Assembly: GCF_003573695.1 (NCBI RefSeq)
Contig: NC_039363.1
Coordinates: forward strand, 166,610,747 to 166,674,746
DNA: 64,000 nt
Source of the DNA: Papaver somniferum
Taxonomy: Eukaryota > Streptophyta > Magnoliopsida > Ranunculales > Papaveraceae
Direction: 5' to 3'
A program made the translations under genes and the position numbers. Below are positions 9,988-20,382 of the stretch, piece after piece. The notes under the pieces are model-generated. The model was given only the letters and a program-made list of their open reading frames with translations. It had not been told where the DNA came from and did not search any database. Positions within the stretch are counted from its first letter, which is position 1. Each line of letters begins with the position of its first letter.

Positions 9988-12535
9988 TGGTGGGCCCGGA
10001 GATGTGTGAAAATTAAGCGCAATAAAAACGGGCCTACAGTAATACCGCAAGTGCACGGTCGTCAGTTGTAGCTCGTGCAAGTACGGGTCGATCCACAGAG
10101 ACTGGGAGTGTTTTGGAGTTTTCTAGCTATTTTGGGCTCCTAAATTGTTGTTGGTTAACTATGAAGCCTTTTGGGCTTTGGGCTTAGGGTACCTTTGGAT
10201 TATAGGCTTGTTTGACAATGAAGTGAACTGAACTGGGCCTTAGGCCTTAACCTGAACTGTGGCTGGGCCTTAGGCCTTTAGTGACTGGACTTTGAACCTG
10301 GGCTTTTAGCCTTTGGTTCTAAGCTAACTGTTTGGAGCAGCAGCAGACAAGGTAAAGCAGGCTCTAGGCAGACAGGGCACTAAGTCACACAGGGCCAAGG
10401 ATGGCATTTACAATGACATGTACAAAGAAAAAGTGACAATGGTATATACATGGAAACAACACAGGGAAAAAGGATGCAAATTTACAATGGCATAGCAGTG
10501 ATAAATCAAAGGCAATGGCCAAGGGACAAAGGCAAAGGAAGAACATGGCACAAAACAGTTATAAAAACAGCTATAAAAACAGTGATAAGAAGCCACAAAA
10601 ACAGATAGATAACAAAGAAGAACAGGAAAGATGCTAGGCAGTGGCTGTTTTTTGGTTAAATCCTTGTCCCTAATGGAGCTAGGTGGAGGTTCTAGCATGC
10701 CTATGTTCCAGGGCATACATAAATGGAATGGAAGGAGAAGAAGCTTGTCCAACTGTTTTACTCCTAGCATTGACTGTCTTTTAACAGCACAATCAATCAC
10801 AAGCAACAGTGGACACTAAATTCCTCCATTTCTCAATCAGCTCAATTTACATGAATTCTAACCTAAACTTCCACCACTAACAGTGAACAAACTTAACATT
10901 TGAGGAACTAAACATTAAACACTAAACATTAAACACTAAACATAACAGTAAACTAACAGTGAACTATTGAGAAAACAGCAATGAAGGGAGACAGTAAACA
11001 AGAGTGATGAAAGAACACTAGGATGTTGAATCCACCATTAACCTAAGGGATATTCTACTCACAGCTAAGATAATTACCAAAGTGCTAATTGTCTGATTAA
11101 AGCACAACTAGTCTAAGGGCTTAGCAACACTGAACATGAGCTGCACATGATGAAGACTATCTCAGCTGGTTCATAATTTCATCTAGTCCTAGCATTTGGG
11201 ATTCAGAACATACATAACAGAAACAGTACAGAACATGATACAAATATTACAGAAACATAACATAACAGGAGACATGAAACATAACATGGATAGCAACAGC
11301 ACATTACATCAAATGGAGAAACTGAACAATACACAGAACATGGAAAAACATGGATAGCAAGACAGTGAAGAACAAAGGATAAAAACAGAGCATAAAATGG
11401 AATTTTTTACAGAACTCACAGTTCTGGACACATTGGCTAATCCAGGCATACCTATTACAACATCCCAAAGCATCTATTTATACTCAATTACACTTTACAA
11501 GCAAAACCCCCAAAACAGTAAATTAGGGTTTCTGAAAATTGAAATTCAGTTTACCTAATCTTTGATAATGGCTTCTGTACGTTGACCCATTCTTCTTCTG
11601 ACTCTCCTGCTCCTCTCCATGCCTTCCAATTGCGTTTCTAACTCGACCTAATTCATTGATTTTCTCATCTAGGGTTTCAGAGAGAAAAGAGGGGAAATCG
11701 ATGAATTAGGTGGGTAGAGTGGTAGGGAAATGATGGGAAAGGAGATGGGTTGTTGTAGACTGGTGATGGTGGTTATGGCAGGTGGAGAAGGTGGTTGTGG
11801 CAGTGGCAGGGCGTGGTGGTGATGGAGTTGCAGACGGAGGTGAGGGGAAAGAGAAGAAGAAGTCGATGGGAAATTTGGGTAAGGTGTGTTTGGTTCGGGT
11901 ATAGGGAATTTGGTGTTTGGGTGTTGATCGGGTACAACAAGTTTGATGATTTGCGAAGCTCAGCCGTTGGATGTGGAATTGATAGATCGATCTAACGGCT
12001 ATACGTGAAGAGCTTGTAGCGACCGTTGGATTGTATAATAAAACGAAATTAACGGCGCAAGATGGAGTTAGGTGTTGTAGTGTTAGACAGGAGCTTCAGA
12101 CTTTGATGTACTGGCGATGTTGCGACCATTAGATTTAGATGTGTCCAATCTGACGGATAGAAAGGGAAACGGGTATGGATATAGGAAATGGATCTGGGTG
12201 AGGGTTTTGGGCCTCGGATATGCCAAGCCCATATCTTCTTTAAGAACAATTCTTCCTCTTCAAGCCCAGTTCTAACCTTTTGGTCTTGTGCACGACATTC
12301 TTCGCGGCTTCCTTGCATAATTCCTCCCGGCTTTTCACTACTTTTCTTCTCTTTTCCGCTCCGCAATTCATTTAACTTTATTTATTACCTAAAAATGCAA
12401 AATTAATTAATAAAAATATTTATTCTTAAAAACAATGAAAATACAGAATATGGGATAAAATGTAGAATTAATGCACAAAGGATGAGTTAAATGCCAAGAA
12501 AAATATATAGAAATATGCATTTTTAGCACTCATCA
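9988..12535 (-). repeat. Athila-like 5' LTR
   Basis: 2548 bp, near-identical partner of 3663-6197. The minus-strand promoter (AGTATAAATAG) is at 11474-11484; its copy is at 5135-5145. Confidence 0.88.
11474..11484 (-). promoter_or_regulatory. TATA box of the Athila-like 5' LTR
   Basis: Minus strand AGTATAAATAG is the best core-promoter match in the LTR and is conserved in the other LTR copy. It would drive the gag-like ORF. Confidence 0.55.
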
Positions 12536-12540
12536 CATGC
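12536..12540. repeat. Target-site duplication CATGC, right
   Basis: Partner of 3658-3662. Confidence 0.75.
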
Positions 12541-12880
12541 CAACCATGCCAGCCGCACCTCTACGCCAATGGCATGCCATGCCAGCCGCACCTCCGTACC
12601 AAGGCATGCCAACCATGCCAGCCGCACCATTGCGACGATGGCATGCCATGCCAGCCGCACCCCCGCTCCAAGGCCTGCCAACCATGCCAACCGCACCTTC
12701 GCGCCAACGCATGCCAACCATGCCAGCCGTACCTCCGCGCCAAGGCATGCCAACCATGCCAGCCGCACCACTGCGCCGATGGCATGCCATGCCAGCCGCA
12801 CCCCCGCGCCAAGGCATGCCAACCATGCCAGCCGCACCTCCGCCCCAAGGCATGCCAACCATGCCAGCCGCACCACACGT
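12541..12880 (+). repeat. GC-rich minisatellite, about 36-bp units
   Basis: Tandem copies of CATGCCAACCATGCCAGCCG followed by CACCTCCGCGCCAAGG, alternating with a shorter variant. It continues from 3590-3657 across the insertion, and the 3' LTR has the counterpart at 20590-20880. It reads open in several frames on both strands (Ala/Pro, Trp/His/Gly) because the period is a multiple of three. Confidence 0.9.
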
Positions 12881-13017
12881 GACAATGGCATGCCAACCAC
12901 CTTGCTGCGCAATACCATGCCGGCCTTCCCTATGAGGCTACCAAAACGAAGGCGTGCGATGATCAACGGCCACCCTTACATCTTAGATACAAATCTTAGC
13001 CGTACATGGTCTCCAAA

Positions 13018-14850
13018 CAATGCATGGTAACCTTTGGCCCAACGCCAAAACCCTAGTTTGTCCGCGCCTAAACCACGCCAAGGCATGCCAACCATGCCAC
13101 ATGTGCCAATGGCATGCCGCGCCAGCCACCTTGCCACGCCTAACCCATTCCATGCCGGCCTTCCCTTCACGGCTTCCAAAACAAAGGCGTGCGACAATCA
13201 ACGGCCACCCTTCCATCTTAGATGCAAATCTCAGCCGTCCAAGGTTACCAACCAACGCATGGTAACCTTTGGCCCAATGCCAAAACCCTAGTTTGGCCGC
13301 GTCTAAACCACGCCAAGGCATGCCGACCATGCCACATGTGCCAATGGCATGACGCGCCATCCACCTTACCGCGCCTAAGCCATGCCATGCTGGCCTTCCC
13401 TTCATGGCTGCCAAAACGAAGGCGTGTGACAATCTACGGCCACCCTTCCATCTTAGATGCAAATCTCAGCCGTCCAAGGTCACCGACCAACGCATGGTAA
13501 CCTTTGTCCCAATGCCAAAACCCTATTTTAGCCACGCCTAAACCACACCAAGGCATTCCGACCATCCCACATGTGCCAATGGCATGCCGCGCCATCCACC
13601 TTGCCGCGCCTAAACCATGCCATGCCGGCCTTCCCTTCACGGCTGCGAAAACGAAGGCGTGCGACAATCAACGACCACCCTTCCATCTTAAATGCAAATC
13701 CCAGCCGTCCAAGGTCACCAACCAACGCATGGTAACCTTTGGCCCAACGCCGAAACCCTAGTTTGGCCGCGCCTAAACCACGCCAAGGCATGCCGACCAT
13801 GCCACATGTGCCAATGGCATGCCGCGCCTAAGCCATGCCATGCCGGCCTTCCCTTCGCGGCTACCAAAACGAAGGCGTGCGATGATCAACGACCACCCTT
13901 CCATCTTAGATGAAAATATCAGTCGTCCAAGGTCACCAACCAACGCATGGTAACTTTTTGGCCCAACGCCAAAACCCTAATTTGCCGCGCCTAACCATGC
14001 CACATGTGCCAATGGCATGCCGTGCCATCCACCTCGCCGTGCCTAAGCCATGCCATGCCGGCCTTCCCTTCACAATTGCCAAAACGAAGGCGTGCGACAA
14101 TCAACGACCACCCTTCCATCTTAGATGCAAATCTCAGCCGTCCAAGGTCACCAACCAACACATGGTAACCTTTGTCCCAACGACCAAAACCCTAGTTTTG
14201 GTCACGCCCAAACCGTGCCAAGGCATCCGGCCACGCCACATGTGCCAATGGCATGCCAGCCACCTTGTCGCGCCATACCATTCCGGCCTTCCCTATGCGG
14301 TTACCAAAACAAAGGCTTGCGATGATCAACGACCATCCTTCCATCTAAGATGCAAATCTTAGCCGTCCAAGGTCGCCAACCAACGCATAGTAACCTTTGG
14401 CCCAAAACCCTAATTTTGGTCACGCCCAAACCGCGGCAAGTCATGTCGGCCATGCCACATGTGCCAATGGCATGCCAGCTGGCCTTCTCTATGCGGTTAG
14501 CAAAACAAAGGTTGACGACGATCAACGACCATCCTTCCATCTAAGATGCAAATTTTAGTCGTCCAAGGTCGCCAACCAACGCATGGTAACCTTTGGCCCA
14601 ACACCAAAACCTTTGTTTTGGCCACGCCCAAACCGCGCCAAGGCATGCCAGCCATGCCACATGTGCCAATGGCATGCCAACCACCTTGTCGCGCTATACC
14701 ATGCCGACCTTCCCTATGAGACTACCAAAACAAAGGCTTGTGAAGATCAACGACCACTTTTCCATCTAAGATGCATACCTTAGCCGTCCAAGATTGCCAG
14801 CTAACTCATGGCAACCTTTGGCCCGACGCCAAGCCCTAGTTTAGTCGCGC
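13018..14850 (+). repeat. Array of 195-236-bp tandem units in the 5' LTR
   Basis: The anchor CATGGTAACCTTTGG recurs at about 13023, 13258, 13494, 13729, 13945, 14161, 14387, 14581 and 14807, giving nine units. Each unit contains CCACATGTGCCAATGGCATG, CGGCCTTCCC and CATCTTAGATGCAAATC in the same order. Confidence 0.9.
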
Positions 14851-15327
14851 CCAAACAAAGCAAAAAACCTAACTTTTGGCCGTGCCTAAACTAGGCCATA
14901 TTAAAGCCTTACCGGCCATGCTTTCATGCCACTGGCTACCAAATGAAGGGTTGCAATAATCAACGACTACCCTTCCTCTCAAGATGCAAAATCTCGACCG
15001 TCGAAGGTCACTACCGAGCCGGCAAGTCTCCCAAGCTCAACTTGCCGAACAACAACATGCTACATGTTTTCCACGAAAACACTCGAGACATCAACACATT
15101 TCACAAACTGGGGGTGCTCATTGAGTATTGGTTTGGCGGTTGACAGCGTGCGACGTACACTGCGCCCGTTATAAGACAGTGTCATAAGTATGGGGCGGTT
15201 AGTAAATACAGGGAGTAATGGTGAAACGCTTTCTTTTATGGAACATCAATTCCAGGCGTTACCGGTTACCACCTCCTCTCATTTACTCATTCTCTTACGA
15301 GACCAGAGTACGTTTCACTTCGACTTG

Positions 15328-15335
15328 TATTAATA
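15328..15335 (+). promoter_or_regulatory. Degraded LTR TATA box (5' LTR)
   Basis: The 5' LTR reads TATTAATA where the 3' LTR reads TATAAATA (22876-22883). The 5' LTR promoter that would transcribe the element appears to have lost its TATA box. Confidence 0.5.
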
Positions 15336-15706
15336 GGTCTTACATATTTCCACCGAACAACAAGTTCAGGTCAGGAGGATACAACACTCAGAAAATATTT
15401 GCTAGCTTTCCATCTGTTAGCTTCCCACTTTCTGATTCAAGTCGTGAAACAACTACTCTTCCAGAATCAACTATTCTGGTCTCAACTCTCTCTTCGCTTC
15501 CCTCCCCAAAACTAACCTTTCTCCTTCACTTTCTGACCGAAGCAAGTCTGGACAACCATTTCTTGGTTTAGGTCGAATTTGTACAGATTGATCTTTCAAA
15601 TCTAATTTACTCCATTGCAGTACATTGTTGAGGGGTTAAACTCGTTTCTCACCCACACACCCGAAATTACCAAAATTAACAGAAATCGTTTTCACCCTCA
15701 AATAAT

Positions 15707-15723
15707 TGGCGACCACAGTGGGA
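15707..15723 (+). other. Primer-binding-like site of the Tat-like element
   Basis: TGGCGACCACAGTGGGA lies six bases after the LTR terminal CA. The TGGCG...TGGGA form is the usual PBS style in Tat/Ogre-group elements; I have not assigned the tRNA with certainty. Confidence 0.65.
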
Positions 15724-16414
15724 GGTTGATCTTTCGGTCACGATGTCAATTTTCAATCCTCGATCTCATACCTCGACCCAGACGTCAGGACAATAAAATC
15801 AAACGATCCGTTCAGGAATTGACGACTCATCTACTAGGCGGCTCGATTACCAGTAGTAACACGGCAAGGGACGACTGGGGACTTTCGAAGGGTTAGAAGC
15901 AAACGATCCGCCCAGGGATCGGAAACACGACAAGGAATGACTGGGGACTTTCCAAAGTCACGGCGATGTTTCCCACAAAATTTGGTCTTACATCCGGGAG
16001 ATTCCTTTTTCACCAAAAGATCCAAAAACCGAGTAAGTCTTGCCTAGAAAAAATACGTGGTTTACTACTTCAGGTTTTCACGGGAATGATGAAACCAATA
16101 TCCATGTTATGTTTCATCTCATGCTCTCTGTCGACAAGCAATGCTCACAATTCAGTGGCTTTCCTGGGATGTTTGCACCATTCGCAATCGTAACCAAAAA
16201 ACATCGTTATTCTAAAAACATTTCGTTCCAAATAATAATCCAAAACCCTCAAGGTAAAATTTGTCTGTAAAACCAAAAATCCAGGAAATCAAAACCGTAA
16301 ACTAGGTGTTTCATTTGCTTTTCAAAAAAAAAAAAACATAATATAAGAAGTTCAGAAGACAGAAATGTGTTCAAGGAAAGTTTTTTAACATTGGTTGCTC
16401 TTCTTGGCAAAATC
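15724..16414 (+). other. Leader of the Tat-like element, no gag found
   Basis: A 17-codon ORF starts at the ATG following the PBS (MSIFNPRSHTSTQTSGQ, then stop). A degenerate duplicated segment with ACGACTGGGGACTTTC occurs twice (15868-15895 and 15938-15958). No gag domain is seen. Confidence 0.45.
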
Positions 16415-19069
16415 CTATTTCGTGCTTTGGAGAGCCGCCCTCTTCAACTTCAGCTTCCTGGACAACTTTTCGACTTCCGCTTCATGCTTCTTCACCATAT
16501 CCGCAGAAGGACCTTCGACTGTTTCGGCCAACAACTTTTCAACCTCAGGGAAACCTTCAACGAACCAAGGAACATTGAACTCGAAGTTTACACACGTGTC
16601 ACGATGGAACCTCCAGCTCGAGACTACATCCTCAGAAACAGTATTACCATTCACATTGCACATGTCGTCAATCGAAGACAAAGCTTCCTCCACATGCTTA
16701 ACCAACGCAAATCGACTAGTAATTTTCTTGGTCGTGGTGATATGTCCGTAGCTTTCCCATATCTTGGTGTATAGCGCCGCGTGTTTGGATGGCACGCTAA
16801 ATCCCCCGATCAACACATGATCCGGATGCGGAACCAGATATGGAGGGTTGAAAGTGGCGCCCGCGACTGCATCAGCAACCGACAATGGATTCCTAACGAC
16901 AATTGCACCTGCAACCACTGGAGTACTCTCCATTGTCTGAGTCACAACGACGTTTTCATCTCGATCAACATCCATTTCAAGGTCGCCCGGTGCGGCTGTC
17001 ACAGTTGGAGAAAACTTGTATCTCCGCCAGTCTCCGTCTCAGGGCCATCTTCAGAAACGACTCTCCCCTATGATATCACGGATTAGATATTTTCCAAAGA
17101 GAAAGGAAGAGAGGAAATAAGAAAAAACATGCGGGAGACTCACCGATTCGCTTTCAGACCGACTAGAGGAAGATCCAGCACTGCTGTCAGAAGAACTACT
17201 CTCGCCATAACTGGACTCTGAACTTTCATCCTTCTCGGGTTCGCCATCACCATGCATAGGCTCAGCACCGCCACCCTCCGTCTCAGGAAACGATATTTTC
17301 TGACTGCTTGCAAGTTTGGTAAAGGTGTTCACGCTGCTGAGACCCTGGGCAAGATACAAGACGGATACTCAGAAAAGAAACAAGGATATACGCGATCCAA
17401 CTAAAATCAAGAGTAAAAGCATACGTACCCGCATATTATACGAACTGAAAGTCGGTAGGGATGTCGAATCTGACTAGGAACCGTCTGCATGGCTTTTAGA
17501 CCTTCGCTCCTTCACTTGGGGACTATCTGCATTCGGGATAACGGATTTTCGCTTGGTCGAAGAAGGATCCCTCAGCAATGGGTACTCCGCTAAAACCGCA
17601 AGAGAAGGCTTACCGCGACGGTTTTCTACCACATCATTCACGAATCCATGGATAGCGAGAAACTCATCCTCCCAAAATATGTTATATTTGGAGGTTGTTG
17701 ATGGATTTCGTTTCGCGAGCGGAAAAGGGAGACTTTTACCCCACACAAGAACACTAGCATCGAGAAAAATTGGCAACGAGTCTTCTGGAACAACCGGCTG
17801 ACGAACGAGTGGGACCCCTTGGTCAAAACCCATATGCCGAGCCGCCCTATCGATATTGTAATAAACTGCTTTGCAATATCCTCGAAAGAAAGACGGAACA
17901 TGACCGGGCATGCAGCTTCGCATGAACACCATCTCTCCAACACTCATATCCTCTTTATCAGAAGACAAAGACATGCTCGGAGCAGGAGCAAATGTATTGA
18001 TCTGAGTTATGGACGCATGCACCGGAGCCCATGGGTGAAAATTGACCGTGTGCGAGTTGTCAAGGAATCCAACCAGGTTCGAACCAATCTTTGGGCGCCT
18101 ATTCGACCAGTGCAATATCCTAGAACCACCCAAGACTCGGGAAGTACGGCCAACGGTTTTGGAGCATACCTTTCGAAGTGCTCCCACAGCCATGCTTGGA
18201 GAAAGGCGACATGAATATACGAATCCACTTTCATGTAGCCATTTGAAGCGCACATGTCCGCGACCAGATGATCCAAGTGTGTGTACAGAGAACCAAGAAA
18301 CAAGCCTCCAATAGAGAGAACGACACCTTTTGCCAATTTTATGGCAAACTTGATAAGTTCCTGTCTTATCTCCTTCTTACCAGAGCCGTCATCGAAAATA
18401 TCTCTGGATAACCAAAGAGCCAAGAACACTGCGACATGAAGTGTACTATTTTTCTGATTTGGCTCCAACTCATCACCTCGTCTCGTTTTCTTTCCGAACA
18501 AATCCTTTTGATTTCGCAACCAGAGCGGCGCGCATTTCTTCTTCATCTGCAAACAACTTGACATCGAGGTTTCCTATTACGGGAAGGTTCAGCAAGACAG
18601 CCACGCTCTCTAAAGAGATAGTCATTTCACTCCACCTGCATATGGCCGTGTGAGTGTCCGGACACCATCTGGAAATAAAAGAAACCAAGCCTGGAGTATC
18701 TTTCCTAATTTGAAAAACAGCGGAAGCCGCGACAGCATCAATAATCCGCGCCTTGGTCAAACTGGCTTTTACACATTTCTGGCTCATCATGAATCGCATC
18801 CATTTCTCAAAGGGACGCAACAGACTCACACAGATTTTAAAGTCAATGGGAGAAGCAGAATACTCTTTCCTCTGAAGACAAAACCTTATTACACCTCCAG
18901 GTCGAACTGACCGGGCCTCTCCTTCACTTTCCAGACCAGTCAGAAGAATCGACACATACTTGGGATGATTTTTCCTAATTGTGGCGAATGTTGTAAAAAA
19001 CTCATTGTCTATGTTTGGCTTGGTATTGCCAACATCTTTCTGTACGGTAGAACTTTTCTCAAATGACAT
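16415..19069 (-). pseudogene. Antisense plant mobile domain (PMD) gene, frameshifted
   Basis: Runs against the retrotransposon. From the ATG at 19069, one frame gives about 190 aa including CRWSEMTISLESVAVLLNLP, the hallmark PMD block (aminotransferase-like plant mobile domain, as in MAIN/MAIL proteins). A stop follows at 18473. A second frame (about 18490-18130) continues the domain: LHVAVFLALWLSRDIF, IKLAKGVVLSIGG, FLQAWLWEHF. The first frame resumes (about 18125-17474) with SRILHWSNRRP and a basic tail. Downstream pieces look like further exons: an acidic Ser-rich stretch (about 17340-17140, ending at a GTGAGT donor) and a coiled-coil C-terminus (17000-16415, FNVPWFVEGFPEVEKLLAE). Two frameshifts make it a probable pseudogene. 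PMD proteins occur in cellular silencing/genome-stability factors and in gypsy retrotransposons. Confidence 0.72.
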
Positions 19070-19637
19070 CCAAACGAAATTCTCTCACGCTACTTTCACC
19101 TTCGAAATAACTACAATGGAACAATACGAAGAGAAATTATTACGGAAAGTGCATGGAAATTATTTTATCAGACACAGGAGATCCATCCTGGACGCAAACC
19201 AATTTGTTGCAAAGTCATAATGTGCATGAGCAAAGAAATGAGGACTGACAGACCCTGCATCACCACCTCATGCCAAGGCCGTACCTTGCATCAGGAAATT
19301 TGCGCCCGAACGAGGAGGCGCGCCCCACCATGGGAACAATACACACAGCCACACCAGGAAAAGGGAGGAAACCATAGGAGATAGGTTTTCACGGAAGGCA
19401 GTTACTAGCTCATGCATGCCTACTTTGCACAGTAATTGAGGCGGCCAACATTACTACGGTGTTCACGCCTAAATGTTACTACAAGTTCAAACAAAGCATA
19501 TTTACGGCTAGGATTCATACCAACATAAAAGAACAATATTTTTACAAGTTCATGAAAAGGTATGCCTACAGCTAGGGTTTGCTCTAACACAAGAAAACAA
19601 GAAAAACAAGTTAAAGAGGAAGTGTTGGAAGACATAC

Positions 19638-19737
19638 CTGGGATTCGCTCGTCCGCTTTACTGTTACCACACGGACAGAATAAAAAAAATATATAAAGGT
19701 GTGAAATAAAAGGAGAGGTCGGCCCCCTTTTATAGGC
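19638..19737 (-). promoter_or_regulatory. Candidate antisense promoter and first non-coding exon
   Basis: Minus strand has CTATAAAAGGGGG (TATAAAA at 19734-19728). About 90 bases downstream is a clean CAG|GTATGT donor (exon end 19638). A leader intron from 19637 to shortly before 19069 would place the PMD ATG in the second exon. The exact transcription start and acceptor are inferred. Confidence 0.45.
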
Positions 19738-19825
19738 GTGGTACTTGAGAGTTTGAATAAGGAAATGACTTCCTATTTGAGTCAAGTAAGGAAAAGAGGC
19801 AACCGGGCCCGCGAAGATAAATCAC

Positions 19826-20090
19826 CATGCCAAGCCGTCCGCGCATGCTTTGCCTCACCAAACCGCGCTATTGCCTTGGCCCCACCATGCTAAGCCGTCC
19901 GCACCATGCCTTGGCCCCACCACGCCAAGTCGTCCACATGCTTTGCCTCACCAAACCACGCCTTGCCTTTGCCGTACCATGCCAAGTCGTCCGTGCCATT
20001 GCCATGGCCCCACCATGCCAAGCCGTCTGTGCCATTACCTTGGCCCCACCATGCCAAGCCGTCCGTGCCATGACTTTCCGCGCCAACACC
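19826..20090 (+). repeat. Minisatellite near the 3' end of the interior
   Basis: Roughly 36-bp degenerate units built on CCCCACCATGCCAAGCCGTC. It resembles the LTR minisatellite in composition and ATGCCAA core, but has a different consensus. Confidence 0.75.
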
Positions 20091-20360
20091 AACAACTCGC
20101 CAAGCCAGCGTCATGATGTTCCCTAACCCAGCCAAGGTGATACATGGCCAGACTAAGCCGACGATCTTCATCTCACCACTTCACGATCTATACCACAAGT
20201 AGAATGTACAAAAGGCCGCCAAACATGAGGATCATGAACTCTCCTTACCTCTCGAAAAAGGTTAGTTGGACTTTCCTGACCATCTTTTCACGTCCCATCA
20301 TTTCGATTTTTGTCCTCGCTTGTCACCATCTTATGCTTACCTCGCAACAATACTCCTGTT

Positions 20361-20382
20361 CCGAGCTAAGCAGGGGACTTAA
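20361..20382 (+). other. Polypurine tract region of the Tat-like element
   Basis: GCTAAGCAGGGGACTTAA lies immediately before the 3' LTR start TGTTGATGG. The purine run is short. Confidence 0.55.

Larger units (their letters stand above)
3663..12535 (-). mobile_element. Athila-like Ty3/gypsy element, full length, gag-only
   Basis: 8873 bp with two near-identical LTRs of about 2.54 kb and a CATGC target duplication. Read on the minus strand, the order is 5' LTR (12535-9988), tRNA-Asp-type PBS (TGGCGCCGCTGCCGGGGA), a gag-like ORF (9153-7603), a polypurine tract (GTTTGGGGGTATT) and the 3' LTR (6197-3663). The PBS and the TGATGAGTGC LTR start are characteristic of Athila elements. The 3.8-kb interior has no protease, RT, RNase H or integrase, so the element must depend on a partner. 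It is inserted in the minisatellite of the Tat-like 5' LTR and is therefore younger than it. Confidence 0.88.
12541..15700 (+). repeat. 5' LTR of the Tat-like element, second part
   Basis: Continues the LTR after the Athila-like insertion. It consists of the ATGCCAACC minisatellite, a long array of 200-235-bp units, then unique sequence (14900-15700) with CACCTCCTCTCATTTACT and GTTTTCACCCTCA. It aligns to 20680-23231 of the 3' LTR but has two more large units. Confidence 0.85.

Noticed and set aside
12523..13030. Long overlapping ORFs on both strands (Met-Pro-Ala, Trp-Leu-Ala or His-Ala-rich)
   Set aside because: They are translations of a 36-bp minisatellite whose period is a multiple of three, so every frame stays open. 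No domain or start context.
13020..14544. Series of 60-150-aa ORFs containing QRPPFHLRCKSQP
   Set aside because: Repeat units of the LTR array; the same peptide recurs in different frames with the 220-bp period.
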